Shown: positions 20,861 through 29,283 of the stretch, one piece after another
Layout of the letters: each line of letters begins with the position of its first letter
Position numbering within the stretch: position 1 is the first letter of the stretch
Origin: Paenibacillus popilliae ATCC 14706
GTDB lineage: Bacteria > Bacillota > Bacilli > Paenibacillales > Paenibacillaceae
Direction of reading: 5' to 3'
Assembly: GCF_000315235.1 (NCBI RefSeq)
Contig: NZ_BALG01000040.1
Location: forward strand, 1 to 46,388
DNA: 46,388 nt
Made by a program: the position numbers and the translations under genes
The notes under the pieces: generated by a model
The model's input: only the letters and a program-made list of their open reading frames with translations
Told to the model about the DNA's origin: nothing
Databases searched by the model: none

Positions 20861-21928
20861 TTAACCCTGATACTCTTTTATCTGTTGAAGTGAGAATTCA
20901 TGCATATCACCATTGTTCTGATACTCATGATACCACTCAACGATTTTATCAAGAGCAATATTTACACTCCATCTTGGTGTCCAATTCAACTCCATGCTAG
21001 CTTTGGAAATATCAAGCTTTAGATAATGTGCTTCATGCGGGTGAGCAGTTGGGTCAATACGATAACCGTTATCAGATCCCCACTTATCACACAATGATTT
21101 TACAATCCACTCAACCGGTTTAGCATCAGCATCGTGTGGACCAAAGTTCCATGCTGTTGCATACTTCGAACCTTCTTCAAACAATTTTTGCGATAAAGTT
21201 AAATATCCGCTTAGGGGCTCAAGAACATGCTGCCACGGTCTTATAGATAGCGGATTTCGAATATTTATTTGTTTGTCCACTAACAAAGATTGCATACAGT
21301 CAGGTAGTAAACGATCCTTCGCCCAGTCACCACCACCGATTACATTCCCTGCACGCGCGGAAGCGATTGAAACAACTTTCCCTGATTTATTCATATGAAA
21401 AAAAGAATTACGATATGCGTTTGTTACTAATTCAGAACATGCCTTACTACTTGAATATGGATCATAGCCACCTAAAGGTTCTTCTTCTCGATAGCCCCAT
21501 ACCCATTCTTTATTGTCATAACACTTATCCGTTGTTACATTAAGTACACTAACAACACTATCACATTGCCTTACTGCCTCAAACAAATTTACTGTCCCCA
21601 TCACATTAATTGCATACGTTTCCGCAGGGAAAATATACGATTCTCTGACCAAGGGTTGTGCTGCCATGTGTATCACAATTTCTGGATTTGTTTCGTTGAA
21701 TGCTTGTGTTACTGCTTCTCTATCTCTTATATCCGCAATATAGCTTTTTTCAAAAATTTTATCAGTCTTGCAAAGTTCATACAAGCTTGGTTTTGTATTA
21801 GGCGGAAGCGAGTAACCGCTTACCTTTGCCCCAAGGGAATTTAGCCATAAGCTAAGCCAAGTCCCCTTAAATCCAGTATGCCCGGTTAAAAAAACTTTCT
21901 TCCCTGACCAGAAACTAGTATTTATCAT
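20861..21928 (-). CDS. rfbG: CDP-glucose 4,6-dehydratase RfbG
   Basis: Forms CDP-4-keto-6-deoxyglucose from CDP-glucose. The start SFWSGKKVFLTGHTGFKG with SLWLNSLGAKVSGYSLPP, HMAAQPLVRESY, VTTDKCYDN, GGYDPYSSSKA, AGNVIGGGDWA, RPWQHVLEPL and AWNFGP are diagnostic of this family. At 355 residues from ATG 21928 it has the family length; the frame is open to 21985 but the extra residues do not fit. Its start overlaps the rfbF stop by 4 bp, so the two are coupled. Confidence 0.96.
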   Translation of the reverse strand: MINTSFWSGKKVFLTGHTGFKGTWLSLWLNSLGAKVSGYSLPPNTKPSLYELCKTDKIFEKSYIADIRDREAVTQAFNETNPEIVIHMAAQPLVRESYIFPAETYAINVMGTVNLFEAVRQCDSVVSVLNVTTDKCYDNKEWVWGYREEEPLGGYDPYSSSKACSELVTNAYRNSFFHMNKSGKVVSIASARAGNVIGGGDWAKDRLLPDCMQSLLVDKQINIRNPLSIRPWQHVLEPLSGYLTLSQKLFEEGSKYATAWNFGPHDADAKPVEWIVKSLCDKWGSDNGYRIDPTAHPHEAHYLKLDISKASMELNWTPRWSVNIALDKIVEWYHEYQNNGDMHEFSLQQIKEYQG

Positions 21929-22722
21929 TTTGCCTTCACCGTTTCCGAATCCCATGTTTTCCACGGGGCCTTTCCTATCTTCCAAAGTTCTTCCAAGTAA
22001 TTTTTATCACGCAAAGTGTCCATAGGTTGCCAAAATCCTTCGTGTTTAAAACACATTAATTCATTATCTTTAGCCAAATTCTCTAACGGTTCTCTCTCAA
22101 AGATGGTCGAGTCATTAGAAATATAGTTAAATACCTCAGGCTGCAGTACAAAAAAACCAGCATTAATCCAAGAACCATCCCCTTTGGGTTTTTCTTGGAA
22201 CCCTAGAACTTCATTACTATCACTCAATTTCAGAGCACCAAATCTGCCATTGGGTTGAACCGATGTAACAGTTGCGAGTTTTCCGTGTAATTTATGGTAA
22301 TCCACAAGCTCAGATATATTTACATCTGAAACCCCATCACCATAAGTCATCATAAACGTTTCATTCCCAACAAATTTTTGGATCTGTTTCACTCTCCCAC
22401 CTGTCATTGTATCCAGCCCCGTATTCACTAGTGTTACTTTCCAAGGTTCGGCAGTATGATCATGCGTAATGAGCTGATTATGATTACGGAAATCAAACGT
22501 AACATCAGATTCATGAAGAAAATAATGTGTAAAGTATTCTTTAATATAAAACCCTTTGTATCCTAAACAAATAATAAAGTCATGAAAGCCGTGGTTAGAA
22601 TATAACTTCATAATATGCCATAATATCGGTTTCTGTCCAATCTCAACCATAGGCTTTGGCTTTAAATGAGATTCCTCGCTAATTCGTGTTCCATATCCAC
22701 CTGCGAGAATTACGACTTTCAT
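21925..22722 (-). CDS. rfbF: glucose-1-phosphate cytidylyltransferase RfbF
   Basis: Makes CDP-glucose from CTP and glucose 1-phosphate, committing glucose to CDP-deoxysugars. Its 265 residues show VVILAGGYGTRISEES, KPMVEIGQKPILWHIMK, TGGRVKQI, TYGDGVSDVNI, GFQEKPKGDGSWINAGFFV and the late EREPLENLA/HEGFWQPMDT motifs characteristic of RfbF. The start overlaps the rfbH stop by 4 bp, and its own end overlaps rfbG in the same way. Confidence 0.96.
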   Translation of the reverse strand: MKVVILAGGYGTRISEESHLKPKPMVEIGQKPILWHIMKLYSNHGFHDFIICLGYKGFYIKEYFTHYFLHESDVTFDFRNHNQLITHDHTAEPWKVTLVNTGLDTMTGGRVKQIQKFVGNETFMMTYGDGVSDVNISELVDYHKLHGKLATVTSVQPNGRFGALKLSDSNEVLGFQEKPKGDGSWINAGFFVLQPEVFNYISNDSTIFEREPLENLAKDNELMCFKHEGFWQPMDTLRDKNYLEELWKIGKAPWKTWDSETVKAK

Positions 22723-24302
22723 GTTGTCACTTCCTCACTTTGTTTATTTATCACAAATTGTTTGATTGTATTAGCTACGTAGTCAATCATTTCGTTTGTT
22801 AGTCCAGGATAAACACCTACTAGGAAAGTATCATGCATTATTTTATCCGTATTCGTTAGATTACCATGAATTCTATAATTCACATGCTGGTAGGCGGGTT
22901 GCCGAATAAGATTACCCGCAAATAGCATTCGAGTTTGAATACGTTTCTTTTCAAGGTGATCTACAATTTCGTTTTTGGTAAAATTTACATCATCTTTGAG
23001 AGTCAAGATGAATCCAAACCAACTTGGATCTGAGTTCTCCGTAGGCCTTGGTAGTATGAAAAATGGTTCAAGTTCTTTCAATCCTTCATATAAGCGATTG
23101 AAGTTATTCTTTCTTGCCTGAATAAATGAAGGAACCTTTTTCAACTGTTCTATACCAACGGCAGCCTGCATATCGGTTACACGCAAATTGTAACCGATAT
23201 GGGAGTATGTGTATTTATGATCATACCCTTTCGGAAGGGATCCCAATTCCCATGCGAAACGTTTCTTACATGTATTATCACAACCAGAAGGACACCAACA
23301 ATCTCGTCCCCAGTCTCTGAAGGATTCAATAATCGTTTTGAGCAAAGCATGATTCGTATAAACCGCTCCACCTTCCCCCATAGTCATGTGATGGGGGGGG
23401 TAAAAACTAGACGTTCCAATGTGACCATAGGTGCCCGTTAACTTACCGTTAAATGTAGAGCCTAGCGCATCACAATTGTCTTCGACAACCCATAAATGAT
23501 ATTTATTTGCAATTTCCATTACCTTATCAAGCTCAAACGGATTCCCCATAGTATGCGCCACCATAATAGCTTTGGTTTTCGGGGTAATCGCTTCTTCAAT
23601 ACGATCGACCATAATATTATATGTGCCAAGTTCCACGTCGATAAACACAGGAATAGCTCCGTTTTGAATAATGGGTGCTACAGTAGTCGGAAATCCGGCA
23701 GCTACGGTAATTACCTCATCACCTGGCATAACGCGGCGATCTCCTAATTTAGGAGAAGTAAGGGCAGAGAATGCTAGAAGATTAGCTGAAGACCCGGAGT
23801 TGGTAAGCAATGCATATCGTACACCGAGAAACTCAGCAAATTCTTTTTCAAATTGTTTATTGAATCTTCCAGCAGTTAACCAAAAATCGAGCGATGAGTC
23901 GACAAGGTTACGCATCTCTTTTTCGTCAAAGATTCGGCCACCGTACGAAATTGCTGTCTTCTCCGCATCAAAATGTTTATTACGATCCGAATGAAATAAC
24001 TCATAATAGTTTTCTACCTTCGATAAAATATCCATTCTTACAATTTTTTCATAATCCGCAGTAGGAATTTCCGATACCCATTCAGCTTCATGGATAGCAA
24101 CCGTCTGTTTCCTTCTAATATCTACTAGCAAAGCACCGTTGTCAGTTACAGTTACATAAACATGATATTTATCAAGAAATGGCCCCACAATCTCTGTTTG
24201 CAGTATTAAAACATAAAGTTCTTCACCAGAGCTACCTACAACAACACCAAGCTCATTTGTTTTGTTGATTCTTACCACACTACTCTGTTTCAACTTCTCC
24301 AC
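22719..24302 (-). CDS. rfbH: CDP-4-dehydro-6-deoxyglucose 3-dehydrase RfbH with extra N-terminal domain
   Basis: A PMP and [2Fe-2S] enzyme that removes the C3 hydroxyl of CDP-4-keto-6-deoxyglucose, giving the 3,6-dideoxy ketosugar after reduction. From about residue 105 it closely follows Salmonella RfbH. The PLP lysine is replaced by histidine (H304 in SFYPPHHMTMGEGG) and the cluster cysteines C335, C337, C341 and C345 lie in DWGRDCWCPSGCDNTCKK. The protein is 527 residues against about 437 usual, because residues 1-90 form an added domain. The GTG start at 24302 has AGGAAAG 7-8 nt upstream, so the extension is translated. A C8 run (23393-23400) encodes the two prolines before H304. No partner reductase gene is nearby. 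Confidence 0.95.
   Translation of the reverse strand: MEKLKQSSVVRINKTNELGVVVGSSGEELYVLILQTEIVGPFLDKYHVYVTVTDNGALLVDIRRKQTVAIHEAEWVSEIPTADYEKIVRMDILSKVENYYELFHSDRNKHFDAEKTAISYGGRIFDEKEMRNLVDSSLDFWLTAGRFNKQFEKEFAEFLGVRYALLTNSGSSANLLAFSALTSPKLGDRRVMPGDEVITVAAGFPTTVAPIIQNGAIPVFIDVELGTYNIMVDRIEEAITPKTKAIMVAHTMGNPFELDKVMEIANKYHLWVVEDNCDALGSTFNGKLTGTYGHIGTSSFYPPHHMTMGEGGAVYTNHALLKTIIESFRDWGRDCWCPSGCDNTCKKRFAWELGSLPKGYDHKYTYSHIGYNLRVTDMQAAVGIEQLKKVPSFIQARKNNFNRLYEGLKELEPFFILPRPTENSDPSWFGFILTLKDDVNFTKNEIVDHLEKKRIQTRMLFAGNLIRQPAYQHVNYRIHGNLTNTDKIMHDTFLVGVYPGLTNEMIDYVANTIKQFVINKQSEEVTT
23393..23400 (-). repeat. C8 homopolymer in rfbH (G8 on the plus strand)
   Basis: Eight C residues on the coding strand span TAC CCC CCC CAT, encoding Tyr-Pro-Pro-His at the active site. 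The run is in frame here. Runs of this length are prone to slippage, so rfbH could be switched off by gain or loss of one base. Confidence 0.85.
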
Positions 24303-24351
24303 CCCATATCTTTCCTGTTAAAAAAAACTAACCATTACATTATTATACATC

Positions 24352-27021
24352 CTATTCGCGTCTATTTCTATGGAAAATAGGTGCTATTCGATTATAAAAA
24401 AGGTAGTAACCACATAATAAAATCCCTAACGAAGAAATTATCGCTCCTATTTTTACATCAAGAGGATCAAATACGAATGATACCAGATGAGTCCCTTCTG
24501 GAACTTCTATACCTTGAATTAAGTCATTCACATTATAAATAGGTACCTCTTCATCATCAACATAGGCCTTCCAACCCGGATATGATAATTGCGCATGATT
24601 AATAAATGTAGCTTTATCCGATATGATAGTCGCTGTTACACTGTTATTTTCCCGTTTCAGATCGGATATCTCTGTATTCACTTGGGTTAAGTCAATATTT
24701 TTGCCGAAATCCTTAATATAACTGCTTTCATCCAGCCTTGACTCATTATCACCAATATAAAGAGGTTCATAAGAATCAATAGATTGCACATGTTTGGGAA
24801 CATATAGAATAGGCTTGGCGTACCTATTTTCATATACTACAACACCATCTTGGTCGGCAATCTGCTTATAAGCCTCTACTGTCCTCATTTTACTAACTGA
24901 TAAATCATCCACTACGATATCCGTTGTAGACTGTGAAACAATTCTAAAATAAACTTGATTGGTCGGAACCTCATCGCCGGTTGAAATGAGCACGCTATAA
25001 TCCTTCGTTTCTGGTACAATAGGATTAAAATGTCCATCTTGCTCAGGGTGATCATAGGTGTCATTATAAAAATCGACATAGAACAACGAAGGTGAGTTTA
25101 TCGTATTCATTTTCAACTTTACTTTATATGTTGAATTAGGCTCCAACTCGATTGGATATGATATAACTGATAACTGTGAATTATGATTTGGTATCTGTAT
25201 GTTGGACTCTCTTAAAATTCCAACTTCACTGTCCTTAATAAGGATAGATTTTTCCAATTCTTGATCCCATGCATCCAAAATATATTTAATAGACATCATG
25301 GAAATAAGATCATTTCTGGTTTTGAGATTATCTATAGTTTTTGGATACAACAATGTCTCATCTATATTATATTTTTTGAGTTTTTCATCTACAAACGTTA
25401 TATAGTTATTATAATAATTTGCTCTCGCAATAGTACCACGTTGAACTTTAGAGAGACTTAACCGATTATCATAGTGTTCAAGAGCTTTCACTAGCGCAAA
25501 AGAACGATAATTCGGACTTTCCTTAATTAACTCTTGTATCTGTGAAGGAGCAGTATCATGTAGGATATCTTCGGCAGGATACTTATTTTTAACAATACTA
25601 TACTTTCCTACATCTATTATAGTAATTAAGCAAAGGAATCCCAATACGATTTGCTTTATATATTTTTTTTCATTTGCATACTTGTACATCAAAAATAGAG
25701 ATACAACATTTAGTAGACACAGAGTAACTACAGAAAAAAACACTTCCCCGTTCCATACATAGTACTTTGAAAGTTCATCAGAAATACTTGGTTGTGAAAA
25801 TATCGATGCCACGATTACTGCATTACCTACAATTAGAATAGTGAAATAAACACTAAATTTCAGTAATCGTTTCACTTCCATTTTCTCATCTAACTTGCTT
25901 ATCGTATATCCACATAATACAAGTCCACAGAGTAAAAAAACACTCAGTATCCTCGCGGATACTCTAAAAGATCCCAAAACAGGTATATTGTATATCAATT
26001 TTCCAATAAGGGGTATACTAGGGGCCATTCCATATAAAAATGCTCCTGTCATTATTCCAATCATTAACTGAACAAATCGATCTCTATAATGATATCTTAT
26101 CGCATAGAGCAAATAAATTACGCATATTATTCCGATATAAATTTCAATATCAATTCCTGAAGAGGCATATAATCCAAAAGATTCATGCTTGTTCAAATAT
26201 ATATAAGGAAATAACATCATAACAAGTATTCTAATATCAAAAGAGAGGACTGAGAAAAATTGATACGGCACTTCATCACGACCAGACTGAATCATCAATT
26301 GCAAAGTTGGAATTATTTGTACTGAGCATAATAATGCATACGGTACTATCCACTTGAACAGTTTAGTGAAATACATTTTCCACGAAAAACCTATAGTCCT
26401 ACAAATATAGCTAAAGTAAACAAATACAATAATATCAAAATAGATTACAATTTGAGTAAAGCCGCTAAGAAAATGTACTGCCATCGCTAGTGCAGCGTAA
26501 ATTAGATAATTATCTTTCCCAGTAGATTTAAATCGCTCCATAAAAAATAGTATTAATGGAAAAAATATTATTGTTGTAATGATAGTCGTATGTTCAATTC
26601 GGTCCCCCCCAATCATGGAGCTGAATGCAAAAATAAATCCGATTAGTATCCCTACGTATTTTTTATCAAATAGCTCATTGATATATAAAAACATAAAAAA
26701 ACCAGCAAATGTCAATTGCAGGATATGAAATAAGTTAAATGCTGTGACACTATCAAATAAAATAAATACTAGGTTCAAGGGCGAGAAAACCGTTTGTTGT
26801 ATATCTGCCGCAAAAGGGATCCCGATTCCTGAAAACGGGTTCCATAATGGTAATTCTCTATTTGCTACACTGTCACTCCAAAAAACCTTGGAACTCAATG
26901 TTGTTAGTCCGTCTCCACTAACTAGTAGAGTAGTACTTATTGATCCCCAATAAACGAGTGAAACAACTACACAAAATAACAAAAAAATAATTACATTAGA
27001 TATTTTTCTCCTTTTGTCCAT
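24352..27021 (-). CDS. YfhO-family GT-C membrane glycosyltransferase
   Basis: An 889-residue polytopic protein with roughly a dozen membrane segments in residues 1-465, a large extracytoplasmic domain (about 470-860) and a final membrane helix near the C-terminus. The first outer loop has SGDGLTTLSSK and the SFxWNPxSGxGxPF-like LPLWNPFSGIGIPFAAD, both marks of YfhO proteins. These are GT-C enzymes that transfer sugars from polyprenyl phosphate outside the membrane; Bacillus YfhO glycosylates lipoteichoic acid. The C-terminal PGWKAYVDDEEVPIYNVN stretch is also typical. A G7 run lies at 26604-26610, in frame. It is followed 49 bp later by rfbH and preceded by a small secreted-type protein gene. 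I infer that it transfers the sugar loaded by the GtrB-like enzyme. Confidence 0.83.
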   Translation of the reverse strand: MDKRRKISNVIIFLLFCVVVSLVYWGSISTTLLVSGDGLTTLSSKVFWSDSVANRELPLWNPFSGIGIPFAADIQQTVFSPLNLVFILFDSVTAFNLFHILQLTFAGFFMFLYINELFDKKYVGILIGFIFAFSSMIGGDRIEHTTIITTIIFFPLILFFMERFKSTGKDNYLIYAALAMAVHFLSGFTQIVIYFDIIVFVYFSYICRTIGFSWKMYFTKLFKWIVPYALLCSVQIIPTLQLMIQSGRDEVPYQFFSVLSFDIRILVMMLFPYIYLNKHESFGLYASSGIDIEIYIGIICVIYLLYAIRYHYRDRFVQLMIGIMTGAFLYGMAPSIPLIGKLIYNIPVLGSFRVSARILSVFLLCGLVLCGYTISKLDEKMEVKRLLKFSVYFTILIVGNAVIVASIFSQPSISDELSKYYVWNGEVFFSVVTLCLLNVVSLFLMYKYANEKKYIKQIVLGFLCLITIIDVGKYSIVKNKYPAEDILHDTAPSQIQELIKESPNYRSFALVKALEHYDNRLSLSKVQRGTIARANYYNNYITFVDEKLKKYNIDETLLYPKTIDNLKTRNDLISMMSIKYILDAWDQELEKSILIKDSEVGILRESNIQIPNHNSQLSVISYPIELEPNSTYKVKLKMNTINSPSLFYVDFYNDTYDHPEQDGHFNPIVPETKDYSVLISTGDEVPTNQVYFRIVSQSTTDIVVDDLSVSKMRTVEAYKQIADQDGVVVYENRYAKPILYVPKHVQSIDSYEPLYIGDNESRLDESSYIKDFGKNIDLTQVNTEISDLKRENNSVTATIISDKATFINHAQLSYPGWKAYVDDEEVPIYNVNDLIQGIEVPEGTHLVSFVFDPLDVKIGAIISSLGILLCGYYLFYNRIAPIFHRNRRE

Positions 27022-27096
27022 TAATGTTAACCTCTCTCTCGAACAACACTAATGTATAAACTCTACATTAAACTGTACACTATTGTGAAAAACACA

Positions 27097-27678
27097 TTAC
27101 AGCCAATTATGCTTCTTAATTCTATAAAGGACATAAATAAAAGAGATTAACATTAACATATTAATACCAAAAATAATTGGACTATTATGAATTGCGGACA
27201 TAAATGATTCTACATTTCTTTTAAGGAAATTGTTCTTGTAAATAATTCCATCAGAGCTAAAGTTTATTTCTTGATTTCCTGAAAACCAATACGCATTCTT
27301 TTCATCAACTAAATCAAATTTAATAACTGCATTGTCTAAATTTAACGTTTCAGAGTGCTTTCCCATATCTAAGATGAAGTTAGAATTTCCAATTCCATCT
27401 TCACCCATAACGATAGGAAATCTTTCACCTTCCCATAGTATTGGATTATTATCTTTATCGTAAACGTGATATGAAAGGTAAACTTTCTCATTGTATAGTT
27501 CATTCCTACTAAAAATAATACGTGCATCAACATTAAAATGATTATTATATTGTTTTTTTTCAGAATTGACTACAATGCTTAAATCTGATACCGAATCCGC
27601 TAAAACAGTAGCTGTAGCTCCTATAACTGAAAGCAGGATGATAAAGAAAACTAAAAACTTTACATATATTTTTTTCAT
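27097..27678 (-). CDS. hypothetical membrane-anchored extracytoplasmic protein
   Basis: A 193-residue protein I do not recognise. Residues 1-28 form a signal-type hydrophobic segment ending LADS. Residues 30-160 are polar and rich in beta-forming stretches such as VYLSYHVYDKDNNPI, suggesting an Ig-like or Wzt-C-like sandwich. One membrane helix (about 167-187) precedes a short basic tail, RIKKHNWL. It would be anchored with the domain outside. Start ATG 27678 has AAGGTGG upstream. It lies between a GT4 gene (12-bp gap) and the YfhO GT-C gene, so an accessory role in outer-surface glycosylation is likely by context only. Confidence 0.75.
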   Translation of the reverse strand: MKKIYVKFLVFFIILLSVIGATATVLADSVSDLSIVVNSEKKQYNNHFNVDARIIFSRNELYNEKVYLSYHVYDKDNNPILWEGERFPIVMGEDGIGNSNFILDMGKHSETLNLDNAVIKFDLVDEKNAYWFSGNQEINFSSDGIIYKNNFLKRNVESFMSAIHNSPIIFGINMLMLISFIYVLYRIKKHNWL

Positions 27679-27690
27679 ACTACCACCTTG

Positions 27691-29283
27691 TTACTTATAT
27701 TTGCAAAATATTCGATTATATTCACCAACAACAATACTCCAGTCCCTCCGACTGAATTTTTCATATAACTTAGCTTGAGCTTTAAAAAGTTCATCAAAAT
27801 TGTCGAGTGCAAATGCAATTCGATCTGCAATAGAACTAGGGTCATAAGGATCAAAAAGCATGATTTCTTTCAAATGAGGAATAGAAATCTCCGATTCCAC
27901 CACAGGGATACTACTCATAACTGAAGGAGTCCCCACTGAATATGCTTCCGAAAATGTGAAAGGAAACCCTCCTTCGAAAAGAGTCGGATTAACTGCACAT
28001 TTTGCCAACTTGTTAACAGCCGCTAATACCTCAGATGGTAAACCTGGCATAACAATAACATCATGTTGCAATGAATGCAAGTTTATATAATTCTGGATGT
28101 CAACACTAGCGGAAATGTCTCCTGTTAAGATTAGCTTTGCATTTTTATAATAATTCTTGTTAAGAATTTTCATTGCTTTTATTAAATTGAAAATATTCTT
28201 ATGTGGTCTATATTGTGATGAATATATAATACAATCCATTTTAGCAAGGTCAGAATTATAAAGAACATGCCCTGGTGATAGATACGCTCTTACATATCTT
28301 CTAACAATTTGTTGAGCATTCTGAGTAATACTAAAATACTTTTCTACAGAGTTTGAGACTTTTAAATGCCCCCTCATATCTACGTTTGCGTGTTGTATCA
28401 CTGTAATTTTTTCCGGATCAACACCACATTTATTTACTAGATGATGTGTCTTAACAGCTTCACTATAACAAATTAAATGATCTGCTACATCTATGCACTG
28501 ACGTATTCTAGAATGTGTTCCACTCACTCCTGGAAATTGTGTGGGAAAATCGTAAAACACTATATCCGGCGCAGCAAGTATTTTTTTCGCTTTAAGATCC
28601 TTTATTTGTGGCCATATCATTGATGGAATCAAGCAGACACCAATATCCTCTCGGGCATTTACTTTCTTCACAAGTCTACTAAGTTCATTTTCTAACACAC
28701 TTTGATAGATTTTTCCTTGCCATTTCGATACTACCAGCAGCTTGATGTTCTTCAAGGACTCTATTGAAGGAGTTTTAGTTACAATATTTTTAACTGCATT
28801 TGCAACTAATCGAATCACAAAATAGATATAATATAGCATTATCAAACACAATAAAAGTGGTGACAAGACTAGTAATAGTGCCAGATATAAAAACAACTTT
28901 ATTGTTATTAAATACCATGATGAAGTACTGAGGAATTCTGTGATACTAGTTCTCAGCAATCCAATAACTTGCTGTATTAGCTTCTGAACTATTTTATGTC
29001 CAGGTTTTTTTCTCTTCTTACTCTTTTTTGATTTTATCCACTCTTTAATTTTGACTCCTATAGGAACATTTCCAGTAGATAAGATTTCAAATTTATCAGT
29101 TGGTATTTTATTGTCTTTAAGTAGATCATTAATAGGATCTTTCAGCCAAAAGGGACAAAGTATTATGATAGATTCATTATCCTTTCCATTTTCTTTTAGA
29201 ATAAATGCAAGAAGTCTTCCTATCCCCTCTGCCGTTAATTTCGTGCCTGGTTGAAAACCTAAAAAAATGCCCGTCTTACTCAC
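27691..29283 (-). CDS. GT4-family glycosyltransferase with a membrane hairpin insert
   Basis: The C-terminal half is a GT-B, family 4 domain: YSSQYRPHKNIFNLIKAM, KLILTGDI, and the E-x7-E donor site in TLFEGGFPFTFSEAYSVGTP. Between the first nucleotide-like domain and the rest is a very basic stretch (KKSKKRKK) followed by a long hydrophobic region (about residues 124-161) that could form a membrane hairpin, which is unusual for GT4. The start is most likely GTG 29283, with GGAGG 8 nt upstream and overlapping the previous stop; the frame is open to 29298. This gives 530 residues. The sugar donor is unknown; GDP-D-rhamnose or GDP-N-acetylperosamine are candidates from context. Confidence 0.78.
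   Translation of the reverse strand: MSKTGIFLGFQPGTKLTAEGIGRLLAFILKENGKDNESIIILCPFWLKDPINDLLKDNKIPTDKFEILSTGNVPIGVKIKEWIKSKKSKKRKKPGHKIVQKLIQQVIGLLRTSITEFLSTSSWYLITIKLFLYLALLLVLSPLLLCLIMLYYIYFVIRLVANAVKNIVTKTPSIESLKNIKLLVVSKWQGKIYQSVLENELSRLVKKVNAREDIGVCLIPSMIWPQIKDLKAKKILAAPDIVFYDFPTQFPGVSGTHSRIRQCIDVADHLICYSEAVKTHHLVNKCGVDPEKITVIQHANVDMRGHLKVSNSVEKYFSITQNAQQIVRRYVRAYLSPGHVLYNSDLAKMDCIIYSSQYRPHKNIFNLIKAMKILNKNYYKNAKLILTGDISASVDIQNYINLHSLQHDVIVMPGLPSEVLAAVNKLAKCAVNPTLFEGGFPFTFSEAYSVGTPSVMSSIPVVESEISIPHLKEIMLFDPYDPSSIADRIAFALDNFDELFKAQAKLYEKFSRRDWSIVVGEYNRIFCKYK

Noticed and set aside
27050-27070. 7-bp inverted repeat TAATGTA/TACATTA before the YfhO gene as a terminator
   Set aside because: It is AT-only with no T-run, and chance is likely in this AT-rich stretch.
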